From the NCBI GenBank assembly GCA_017523725.1, contig JAFWVY010000014.1:1-64000 (forward strand): a stretch of DNA of 64,000 bases, given 5' to 3'. Shown one piece after another: positions 7,702 to 15,321 of this stretch. The notes beneath the pieces are model-generated. The model was not told the DNA's origin and did not search any database. It was given only the letters and a program-made list of their open reading frames with translations. Origin of the DNA: Bacteroidales bacterium (GTDB taxonomy: Bacteria > Bacteroidota > Bacteroidia > Bacteroidales > UBA4181). The first letter of the stretch is position 1; the number at the start of each line of letters is the position of its first letter. Both the position numbers and the translations under genes were made by a program.

Positions 7702-9585
7702 GTGAAACAAAGGAAACAAGCCCCCCTCATACAGTGGCTCGGTTTTATCCTGGCCGTGGCGGTGCTGTCTGCCTGCGAGGAGCAGACGCCGCTAGTCCTG
7801 CCTGATGACACGCCGTCGGAGGCCGCCGTGTGGTGTGCGGAAACCATGCCCGACCGCTGGGATATCGAAGGGGTGACGTCGCTCACTCTTTCGCTGTGCC
7901 GCCGCGACACTTCCTATACCCTGACCCTTCCGGTCTCCATGTCGGCCGACCGTACGTTCCAGGCTCCGTCGCAGGTACAGTTCGCCCGCGGCGAGGCGGA
8001 GACGACACTGACCCTGACATTCAATCCGGAAACCCTGCCGTACAACGTGGATTATCCGCTGCGGTTCGTGTTGGGCGATGCATCGACACCTGCCGGGACT
8101 ACCGGTTTCCTGATGACTGCGACGCGGATCTATCCGTGGGAATCGCGCGGGAAGGTCTGGTACCGTGAAGACCTTCTGACCTCGGTTTACGATGAAAGTG
8201 CGCCGACGGAATACGAGGTGGAGATAGAAGAGAGCAAGAAGAATCCCGGTTATTACCGGCTGATAGCCCCCTACGACGGCAAATACCGTTACAGCCGGCC
8301 GGGTACCTGGAACAACAAGGAAACCTATTATCTTGAGATTCATGCCGAAAATCCCAGGAAAGTCTGGATTCCCCGCCAGCCCATCGGCCTGGACTGGGGA
8401 CGCGGCATGGCATCGGTCGCTTCGACGGTGATCGAGGCGGGCGGGACCAGCCGCACGGCATACGGCACGCTGCAGGACGGTGTCATCACCTTTCCTGCCA
8501 ACAGCATCGTCATCACCTGCCAGGACGGCGGCTCCACCTATACATGCAACACCCACAGCCGGTTCCGGGTGCTTTTGCCCGGCATTCCGCTCGTGTACGA
8601 CTACAATGTCGATTTCGAATACGAACCATATTACATGGGCACCGTCGTTTCGGCCCTGCGTGCCCGGGGCACTTCGTCACCGGGACGCTATTTTCAGCAG
8701 CAGTGGAGCCTCAATTTTGCAGAGAACCTGGTGTATCTGGACAATTATTTCGGCGAGGGCCACGGACTGGCTTTCCATATGGACGAGGCCTTCCATGTAA
8801 CGGATGTCTGGAATGCCCAGGCGACCGGCATGACCGATTCGACGGGGCGGGAACTGTATGTCCGCGTGGAGGACAGCCGTATCGAGGAATACGATCCGGA
8901 ACATCCCTATCCGGTGCGTCTGGCCATCAATCTGCGGCTGCTGGCATGCGATGAAGACGGCACTGTGGCGGAGGATCTGGGCATGTTCACCGAAATGTGT
9001 ACGCTGTCGCGCAAGATCAACCATGTATGGGACGACCTGAAGGGCGGTACGCTGCAGGACTATCTCGGCACCTGGCGGGTCGAGGCGCGCGACTGGCTGC
9101 ATGGTGGCACCATCAGCTACCGCGTGTCGGTGGCTGATGCCGGTCGCAACGCCGCCGGCGAACGGATTCTGACCATCCGGAATCTTTCCGGGTCCAACAA
9201 CGCTTTCAACGACGTCATTTCGGCCGTGTACCGCAACGAGGCCATCTATGTGTCACCGCAGCCGCTCCCTGATGCAGGCGACGGACGCAGTGTCTCGCTG
9301 TATCTTTTCGTGCCTGACTTGCACCGGGTGCTGCGGCGCTACGAACTTATGGGCTGCATCTGCGAGGACGGTTGCCTGGTATTCCTCAGCATGTACGGCG
9401 ACGTCAATCTTAACGGACTGTATTACGCCGCACCGGATGCGGCCGGCGAACCGGCCACGGTGCTGGCCGTGGTGCACAGCCTGTGCGGCACACGGTCGCG
9501 CTGGCCATCGTACAGCGTCTCCAGTATGGTGAAGATAGACGACTCATCTCCGGAGGAGACGGTACCAAATCTTGATACGGAATAA
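7702..9585 (+). CDS. Large surface lipoprotein of unknown function
   Basis: The GTG at 7702 gives a 627-residue product with a clean lipoprotein signal (hydrophobic stretch ending LSAC). The upstream ATG at 7615 would place 29 extra residues before the signal and sits in an inverted repeat. The first 140 residues resemble the Calx-beta-like strand-rich modules found in Bacteroidetes lipoproteins; the rest is aromatic- and strand-rich with no catalytic motif I recognise. It is first in an operon with the T9SS subtilase (2-base gap) and a PorV-like barrel. A role as a surface partner or substrate of that protease is inference. Confidence 0.75.
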   Translation: MKQRKQAPLIQWLGFILAVAVLSACEEQTPLVLPDDTPSEAAVWCAETMPDRWDIEGVTSLTLSLCRRDTSYTLTLPVSMSADRTFQAPSQVQFARGEAETTLTLTFNPETLPYNVDYPLRFVLGDASTPAGTTGFLMTATRIYPWESRGKVWYREDLLTSVYDESAPTEYEVEIEESKKNPGYYRLIAPYDGKYRYSRPGTWNNKETYYLEIHAENPRKVWIPRQPIGLDWGRGMASVASTVIEAGGTSRTAYGTLQDGVITFPANSIVITCQDGGSTYTCNTHSRFRVLLPGIPLVYDYNVDFEYEPYYMGTVVSALRARGTSSPGRYFQQQWSLNFAENLVYLDNYFGEGHGLAFHMDEAFHVTDVWNAQATGMTDSTGRELYVRVEDSRIEEYDPEHPYPVRLAINLRLLACDEDGTVAEDLGMFTEMCTLSRKINHVWDDLKGGTLQDYLGTWRVEARDWLHGGTISYRVSVADAGRNAAGERILTIRNLSGSNNAFNDVISAVYRNEAIYVSPQPLPDAGDGRSVSLYLFVPDLHRVLRRYELMGCICEDGCLVFLSMYGDVNLNGLYYAAPDAAGEPATVLAVVHSLCGTRSRWPSYSVSSMVKIDDSSPEETVPNLDTE

Positions 9586-9587
9586 CT

Positions 9588-11921
9588 ATGCGACACTTCG
9601 GACTGACATTGGCGACGTGTCTGCTGATGCTGCTGCAGACCGCCTGTACAGAGCAGGAGACCGGGCTGCCCGAAACGCGTCCCGCACAGCAGGTCGTACA
9701 GGACGGCACTTCGCTGTTCCTGCCGGACCAGCTGCACCTTCGGCTCTCGGACGAACTGCTCTCCGATCTTGGGCAGGCAGGGGAGACGCCGGAAGTCCGT
9801 GAGGCTGCCCTGCAGCGTCTCGCGTCATCGCTGGGCGTGGCTTCCCTGGAACGTATTTTCCCGGAAGCCGGGGCGTTTGAGGCGAAGCACCGGGCTGCGG
9901 GGTTGCACAAATGGTACCGGGCACTGTGCGACACCTCGCTGGCGGTGACGAAGGCCATAGCTGGTCTGGAGAACCGGCCGGGCGTGGAGAAAGTGCAGCG
10001 TGTACCGCGGAAGGTCAGCATGGGAACCACCTATTTCAACGATCCCAGACTGCCGCTCCAGTGGCATTACTATAACGACGGCACCCGTCCGACAACCGGC
10101 CTGCCGTACGGTATTTTCGTCAGTGGGATGGATATCAACGTGCTGCCTGTGTGGCAGCACTTTACGGCAGGCAGTCCGGAGGTGGTTGTGGCGGTTCTGG
10201 ACGAAGGCATCGATCCGACGCACGAGGATCTTGCCCCGGTGCTGCTGACCGACCGGAGTTTCAATTTCGTGCCCGATTTCTATGGACCGCAGGTTATTGG
10301 CGGTGACCACGGAAGCCATACCGGCGGCATCATCGGTGCCGTCAGCAACAACGGCAAAGGCATCGCCGGCATCGCCGGCGGCAGTGACGGCACGGGCGGT
10401 GTACGCCTGATCTCATGCCAGATTTTCCAGGATACGCTCGATACCCGGACGGGGAAAACGGTCCGCGTCGAAGGCGATGCGGCCGAGGCACTGGTGTGGG
10501 CGGCCGACCATGGGGCGGTCATCGCGAACAACAGCTGGGGGTACGAGATGGTCAGCGACGAACAGGCGGCGCATTATGCCGAGCGCTTTATCAATGGGGA
10601 TTTCGCGGCCGATTTCAAGGATGCGGTGGACTATTTCACGGCCCATGCCGGTACCGATGCCAACGGCGTCCAGACAGGTCCCATGAAAGGAGGTCTGGTC
10701 TTCTTCGCAGCCGGCAATACGGCCATCAGTCACAACGTCATTGCGCAGTACGAGCCGATTGTCGCAGTGGCCTCCTTCGGCCCCGGCGGCAACCGGGCCG
10801 GCTACTCCAACTACGGCGACTGGGTCGATCTGGCCGCGCCCGGCGGCGCCAACAGCATCAATCAGGAACAGATGATTCTGAGCTGCATCACCGGCAACGA
10901 TTATGGATGGCAGAATGGTACGTCCATGGCCTGTCCCCATGCCTCGGGTGTCGCGGCGCTGATTCTCTCGTATTTCGGCGGACCCGGCTACACGTCCGCC
11001 AACCTGCGCGCACGACTGCTGGGCGGTGCTGATCCCATGGCCCTTCCGGCTTCCGGCGACAAGCCCATCGGCCCGAAACTGGACGCTTTCGGCTCGTTCG
11101 TGATGGGCGACCTGCCGCAGATTACCTTGCATCATACGGATGATATCGTGTTGCAATCACACGAAAGCAGAGCGTATGTCCTCCATGTTTCCGATCCGCG
11201 TCCCGAACCGCTGCATGTGACATTGTCGCACGGATCGGCGGCTGATTCGCTGGTTGTCATGACAAACGGGGTTTTCCAACTGAGCATCGACGCGCTCAAG
11301 GCGCCTCCGGGCACCTATACGGCGACCGTCAGGGCATTCTACGACGAGGTCTATGTCTCAACGCTCGATATCGTCTATTCTATTCTCGAAAACCATGGTC
11401 CGCAGCAGGACCGTTATTTCGAAAGTCCGGTTGTATTGCATGTCGGGGAGCCGGTTCAATGGGATCTCACCCGCTTCTTTTCGGATGCAGATGGCGAGGT
11501 GCTTACCGGCAGCGCCGTTTCGTCCGATACGGCGGTGGTGCGTGCGTCCGTGTCGGATATGCAACTGACACTCGATCCCTGCGGATACGGTCCGGCCGAG
11601 GTCGTGGTGACGGCAACGGACGCCCGGGGTGAATCCGTCGAAGGGCGCATGAGCCTGCTTGCCCGCGACACAGACCGTCCGGTCGAGGTCTATCCCAACC
11701 CGACCGACCGTTTCATCTATGTGCGTACATCCAGGAAGGTGCAGTGCGACATCGACTTGTACAATGTCATGGGGGCCCGTATCCTTTCGCTGCCCGGCCG
11801 GACCGTATCGCCCTTCGAACCCTTGGAAATCGATCTTTCGGGCGTTTGCGACCCGGGGCGTTACAAAGTCATCATCCGTTACGGCAGCACGTCGCACGAA
11901 CAGCAAATCGTCAAACTCTGA
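9588..11921 (+). CDS. Subtilisin-family (S8) protease with T9SS sorting domain
   Basis: The 777-residue protein has a lipoprotein-like signal ending at C20, an inhibitor-like prosegment, then an S8 domain of about residues 150-490. The triad is D205 (AVLDEGID), H241 (HGSHTGG) and S446 (NGTSMACPHASG), with the oxyanion asparagine N377 (AAGN). Two or three strand-rich modules follow, and the last 80 residues (VEVYPNPTDRFIYV to the end) are a type A sorting domain for the Bacteroidetes type IX secretion system. A lipobox plus a T9SS domain is unusual, since the first would anchor the protein and the second exports and reattaches it. The gene sits between a lipoprotein and a PorV-like barrel in one operon. 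Confidence 0.93.
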   Translation: MRHFGLTLATCLLMLLQTACTEQETGLPETRPAQQVVQDGTSLFLPDQLHLRLSDELLSDLGQAGETPEVREAALQRLASSLGVASLERIFPEAGAFEAKHRAAGLHKWYRALCDTSLAVTKAIAGLENRPGVEKVQRVPRKVSMGTTYFNDPRLPLQWHYYNDGTRPTTGLPYGIFVSGMDINVLPVWQHFTAGSPEVVVAVLDEGIDPTHEDLAPVLLTDRSFNFVPDFYGPQVIGGDHGSHTGGIIGAVSNNGKGIAGIAGGSDGTGGVRLISCQIFQDTLDTRTGKTVRVEGDAAEALVWAADHGAVIANNSWGYEMVSDEQAAHYAERFINGDFAADFKDAVDYFTAHAGTDANGVQTGPMKGGLVFFAAGNTAISHNVIAQYEPIVAVASFGPGGNRAGYSNYGDWVDLAAPGGANSINQEQMILSCITGNDYGWQNGTSMACPHASGVAALILSYFGGPGYTSANLRARLLGGADPMALPASGDKPIGPKLDAFGSFVMGDLPQITLHHTDDIVLQSHESRAYVLHVSDPRPEPLHVTLSHGSAADSLVVMTNGVFQLSIDALKAPPGTYTATVRAFYDEVYVSTLDIVYSILENHGPQQDRYFESPVVLHVGEPVQWDLTRFFSDADGEVLTGSAVSSDTAVVRASVSDMQLTLDPCGYGPAEVVVTATDARGESVEGRMSLLARDTDRPVEVYPNPTDRFIYVRTSRKVQCDIDLYNVMGARILSLPGRTVSPFEPLEIDLSGVCDPGRYKVIIRYGSTSHEQQIVKL

Positions 11922-11923
11922 GC

Positions 11924-12790
11924 ATGGCCATGAAGAAAATCCTCCTCCTGATATGCCTGTTCCATACGGCGCTTGCCGGTGCACATACGTTGCCGTTCCT
12001 GTACCTGCCGGCCGATCCGGCCGTCCTGTCGGGTGATGTCTCGCCGGCTGCGGCCGTGGCGGACAACCGGGCGGCTTCGGCGGCCCTGACACCGGCGAGG
12101 CTGTCGGCCGGGGTGTCCTGCCTGCTCTGGAACGGCGACGACCGGCTGCTGTCGGCTGCAGGTTACTGGCGTGCGGCCCGTTGGGGTGCCCATCTGTCCC
12201 TGAGATATTTCCGTCAGGAATCTTTCGAAGAATACGATACCTGGGCTGCGCCGACCGGGCGTTTTACCCCTGAAGACCTGTCGGTCGGCCTCGGCGCGTC
12301 CTACCGTCTGACAGACCGCTTGGCAGCGGCCGTCACGGCGCGTTATATCTCATCCAGTCTTGCTTCAACGGCTTCCGACCGGACCTTCGGAACCGATGTC
12401 GGCGTGGCCTATGACGGCGGGTTGATACGGGCTTCGCTGGCCTGCTGCAATATCGGGTCGTCCGTCAACTATGCCGGCAGTGACTGCCGGCAGCCGATGC
12501 TGCTGAAAGGCGGTGCGGAGGTGCGGAAAGGGGCTTTTTCGGCAGGCGCCGAGGGCAGCTATGTGTTCGATGCCGGTCCCATGGCCGGTGTGGGCGCGCA
12601 GTACCTCATTGCAAATACCGCTGCCGTCCGTGCCGCCTACCACTGGGGTGATGCCACGGAAACGCTGCCGTCGTATGCCACGGCCGGCTTGGGCCTGTAT
12701 CTGGGCGGCTGGCGTCTGGACCTGTCCTGTCTTTTCGGATCCAAGACGCTGGACGACACCATGCAAGCCGGCGTTTCGTTTACCTTTTAA
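11924..12790 (+). CDS. PorV/PorQ-like outer-membrane barrel
   Basis: The product has 288 residues: a signal peptide ending near AGAHT, then alternating amphipathic strands rich in Gly and aromatics, closing with the strand VSFTF that ends in Phe as many outer-membrane barrels do. The opening FLYLPADPAVLSGDVS and the overall pattern fit the PorV/PorQ group, which in the T9SS carries cargo from the translocon to the attachment complex. Because it follows the T9SS protease by two bases, a dedicated shuttle role for that cargo is likely but inferred. ATGs occur at 11924 and 11930; either works. Confidence 0.75.
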   Translation: MAMKKILLLICLFHTALAGAHTLPFLYLPADPAVLSGDVSPAAAVADNRAASAALTPARLSAGVSCLLWNGDDRLLSAAGYWRAARWGAHLSLRYFRQESFEEYDTWAAPTGRFTPEDLSVGLGASYRLTDRLAAAVTARYISSSLASTASDRTFGTDVGVAYDGGLIRASLACCNIGSSVNYAGSDCRQPMLLKGGAEVRKGAFSAGAEGSYVFDAGPMAGVGAQYLIANTAAVRAAYHWGDATETLPSYATAGLGLYLGGWRLDLSCLFGSKTLDDTMQAGVSFTF

Positions 12791-12797
12791 ATTGCTT

Positions 12798-12835
12798 GTC
12801 GGAGAGGGGCGTGCTTTTCTCTGTGCCCCGCCGAC
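12798..12835. terminator. Imperfect hairpin between convergent genes
   Basis: The segments GTCGG and GGGGC pair with GCCCC and CCGAC across a 14-base loop. The site is just after the PorV-like gene and before the end of the convergent metallo-hydrolase gene. No U-tract is present, so it is a weak terminator call. Confidence 0.35.
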
Positions 12836-12872
12836 GGTTTCTGCAGCCGATGAGCTGTCGGAGTACCTCGTG

Positions 12873-13616
12873 TTACCGGAGCGATTCGTGCAGCCGGACG
12901 TCAATGCCGGAGCCCTCGAGACCCGCCTTGATTTCTTCCATCTTCGTATCGCTCAGATGGTACGGAACCAGCACCTTGGGCCGGATGGCCTTGGCGGCGT
13001 CTATGCATTGCTGCACCGTCATCGTGTAGGGCTGATTGGCGGGCAAAAACGCCACGTCAATCGCCGGCATCGCCTTCATTTCCTCGATGAATTCCGTGTC
13101 GCCGGCCACATAGATGCACAGGCCGTCGATGGTGAAGACATAGCCGTTGCCGTTGCCCTTGGGATGGAACCGCAGTGCCGCCGGCGTGACATTGTAGGCC
13201 GGTACGGCCTTGAACTTGATGTCGGCCGTCAGCGTCCCTTCGTCGCCATTGCGCAGCACCTCGCCCATGCCGATCTGGTTGCGGCTGGTCTCGTTGAGGT
13301 AGAGGCGCGTCGATTCCTTGCTGAGCGTCTGGATGGTCTCTTTCGAGAGATGGTCGGCGTGCTCGTGGGTGACGAAAATATAGTCGGCCTTGCCGAATGC
13401 GCCGTAATCAATCTGTTTGCCGCCCAGCTGCGCCACAGGGTCGATCTGGATGGAAATCCCCTTGTAGAGGATGGCGACGGAGCCGTGGTTGATGCAGGCT
13501 ATCTGGACAGTTGCCCCGCTCTGCGTGGTGAAAGACTCCATGTCGGTGGCGGCCGATGCAGGCTGGCCGCAGAAGAACATGGCCGCTCCGGCCATGACGG
13601 GAAAGATTTTTTTCAT
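12873..13616 (-). CDS. Exported metallo-beta-lactamase-fold hydrolase (UPF0173/UlaG-like)
   Basis: The ATG at 13616 gives a 247-residue product with a signal peptide (MKKIFPVMAG to ASAAT). The zinc motif THEHADH is present, as are YVAGDTEF and a late VPYHL histidine, which is the pattern of UPF0173/UlaG-like hydrolases. The substrate is unknown. The frame is open upstream, but residues before the signal peptide have no family look and the -7 box at 13676-13683 sits within that extension. It stands alone, downstream of and co-directional with the AbiE pair but with its own promoter. Confidence 0.88.
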   Translation of the reverse strand: MKKIFPVMAGAAMFFCGQPASAATDMESFTTQSGATVQIACINHGSVAILYKGISIQIDPVAQLGGKQIDYGAFGKADYIFVTHEHADHLSKETIQTLSKESTRLYLNETSRNQIGMGEVLRNGDEGTLTADIKFKAVPAYNVTPAALRFHPKGNGNGYVFTIDGLCIYVAGDTEFIEEMKAMPAIDVAFLPANQPYTMTVQQCIDAAKAIRPKVLVPYHLSDTKMEEIKAGLEGSGIDVRLHESLR

Positions 13617-13675
13617 GAGATGTCGTGTTGCGGCGCACGGTCGGCCGTGCCGCCGGGTGAATGGACAAAGGTACA

Positions 13676-13683
13676 TATAAATA
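13676..13683 (-). promoter_or_regulatory. Promoter -7 box of the exported metallo-hydrolase
   Basis: Read leftward it is TACCTTTG, matching TAnnTTTG, 59 bases before the ATG at 13616. Confidence 0.6.
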
Positions 13684-13720
13684 TTTGTTTTGCAGGCGTC
13701 GGGATTCCGATGATATCCGA

Positions 13721-14518
13721 TTATCTTCGAATAAGGTGGCATTGACTGAATATGTTTTCAAACTGCAGGATCCGGTCGGCGTCGGATGCATTGAAGAGGA
13801 GGTGGGAGAAGTCCCGCCTTTTTTTGTTCAGGTCAACCTTCTTCAAACAATCCGAAACGGCTGCCCGAAGTTCTTCGAGGGTTGATATGCCGGTCCTTGC
13901 GCGGAGGAAGTCCATATTGGGGCCGGTCTTCGACAGCAGGAAGATGGTGTCGTAGAAATCGCGTCCCTTCTGCCGGGAGAGGATAGCCGAAAACTTCATG
14001 GCACACAGGACATCAACCGGCGGGACTTGAACACTGAAGAAGAACCCCATTCTGTTCACTGCAGCCACTTCGGTAGAATAGGATACCCCCTGATCCTGTA
14101 CTTCGACCTTTATCAGGAACCTTTCTTCACGATGTCCGGTCAGCCCAAGGTTAAACAGCAGTTGCGGAAAGTACAGATTGCGCCGGAATGCCGTCAATTT
14201 TACATTGGGTTTGTCGTGGGTTTCTACAACGAGACCATTTTGTTGCAGGAGTCTGACGACTTCATCGGTCATGGCGAGGAACTCATCCTTGCACATATCC
14301 TTGCAGTCGAAGTCCAGATCCTCGGAGAAACGGTCGATTCCTTGAATGATGCGCAGATTGGTCCCACCGATAAAAGCCAATTTACCGACATACGGAGAAT
14401 TGGCCAGATGGTCAAGAATCAGCAGTTGCAGATACTCCTTGAGCATATAGCGTTGGAAACGGTTGTCCCCGGCGATGGCCGGCGGAAAGAAACTGCGGAT
14501 GAAAGCGAGATCGATCAT
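13721..14518 (-). CDS. AbiEii-type nucleotidyltransferase toxin
   Basis: The 265-residue product has the AbiEii/AbiGii nucleotidyltransferase motif: FIGGT (GGT at 51-53), then RFSEDLDF with the metal pair D67/D69. A late KGRDFYD segment is also family-typical. AbiEii toxins transfer nucleotides, probably to tRNA ends, and arrest growth on phage infection. The ATG at 14518 overlaps the stop of the AbiEi-like gene in an ATGA, so translational coupling supports this start over the open extension to 14542. The pair is somewhat AT-richer than its neighbours, as expected for a moving cassette. Confidence 0.88.
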   Translation of the reverse strand: MIDLAFIRSFFPPAIAGDNRFQRYMLKEYLQLLILDHLANSPYVGKLAFIGGTNLRIIQGIDRFSEDLDFDCKDMCKDEFLAMTDEVVRLLQQNGLVVETHDKPNVKLTAFRRNLYFPQLLFNLGLTGHREERFLIKVEVQDQGVSYSTEVAAVNRMGFFFSVQVPPVDVLCAMKFSAILSRQKGRDFYDTIFLLSKTGPNMDFLRARTGISTLEELRAAVSDCLKKVDLNKKRRDFSHLLFNASDADRILQFENIFSQCHLIRR

Positions 14519-15132
14519 ATACTGTAGACTTTTTTCAGGCAAGATACTCTTTTCTCGAGGGTCCGACTGCCGACCTTGGCGACATACTCAGCCAGCCGTC
14601 CGACATTGAAATCAGTGGACATGAAATCCTCATCCAGGCGGAGTTCTTCCATATCCTGCGCCGTCGTGTAGTACGGGTTGAGATAAAGGAGGTCCAGCAA
14701 AGCCTTTTCCGGGGTCGCCATCAGAATTCCCCGACCATCCGGCATCATCTTTATATCATAGCCGAAGTAAAGCGGCTTCTTGACATTCTGGTAGTGAAAT
14801 GTTCCGAAATCATTGTCAAACTTTGCTGTTTTCAGCGTTGTCACGCTGGTCAGCTGCACCACTTCCTCCGGAATCATTCCATAGAACGACAAGGCGCTGT
14901 GGAGGCTGATATACGACGGCATATAGATGCGGTTGGCCACATAGCGCGAAAATCCCGGCATCTGCCGATACTCCGGGAACGCGTAATGCTCGTTGCGGAG
15001 TTTGGTCAGCAGACCCTTGCGACACCAGCGCGTGAGGTTGTTGCGGTTGAAATCCTTTTCCCACAACAGCACCTGGTTGATGTTGAAACATCCTTGCGGA
15101 TATAGATGATTTCTGAAGGCCAGAAAGTCCAT
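14515..15132 (-). CDS. AbiEi-family antitoxin
   Basis: The 205-residue protein has an N-terminal winged-helix-like segment (LLWEKDFNRNNLTRWCRKG), then the AbiEi C-terminal fold signalled by SYISLHSALSFYGMIPE and ATPEKALLDLLYL. AbiEi binds DNA, represses its own promoter and neutralises AbiEii without direct contact (type IV system). Its stop overlaps the toxin start in ATGA. A perfect -7 box lies 26 bases upstream. Confidence 0.87.
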   Translation of the reverse strand: MDFLAFRNHLYPQGCFNINQVLLWEKDFNRNNLTRWCRKGLLTKLRNEHYAFPEYRQMPGFSRYVANRIYMPSYISLHSALSFYGMIPEEVVQLTSVTTLKTAKFDNDFGTFHYQNVKKPLYFGYDIKMMPDGRGILMATPEKALLDLLYLNPYYTTAQDMEELRLDEDFMSTDFNVGRLAEYVAKVGSRTLEKRVSCLKKVYSI

Positions 15133-15158
15133 TGGTCTGATTTGTTTCTAAAACTCTG

Positions 15159-15166
15159 CAAATATA
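15159..15166 (-). promoter_or_regulatory. Promoter -7 box of the AbiE pair
   Basis: Leftward it is TATATTTG, matching TAnnTTTG, 26 bases before the AbiEi start. It is also where the antitoxin would be expected to bind. Confidence 0.6.
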
Positions 15167-15267
15167 GAGATTTTTGGAAACAAAATGGTAATCTATACAG
15201 ATCAATCCCGCTATAGGCCGTTTTGTCAAGCGATATCCTGATCTTCCATTTTCATCATAAATAAGGA

Positions 15268-15298
15268 TTGCACAGGCGCCGGAAAGGGTGTAATCTTG
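15268..15298 (+). promoter_or_regulatory. Promoter of the TonB-dependent receptor
   Basis: TTG at 15268-15270 and TAATCTTG at 15291-15298 are spaced 20 bases apart, as in Bacteroidetes -33/-7 promoters. The receptor ATG is 23 bases further on. Confidence 0.5.
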
Positions 15299-15321
15299 CA
15301 GCAGTTTTTTGAACGGAAAGT

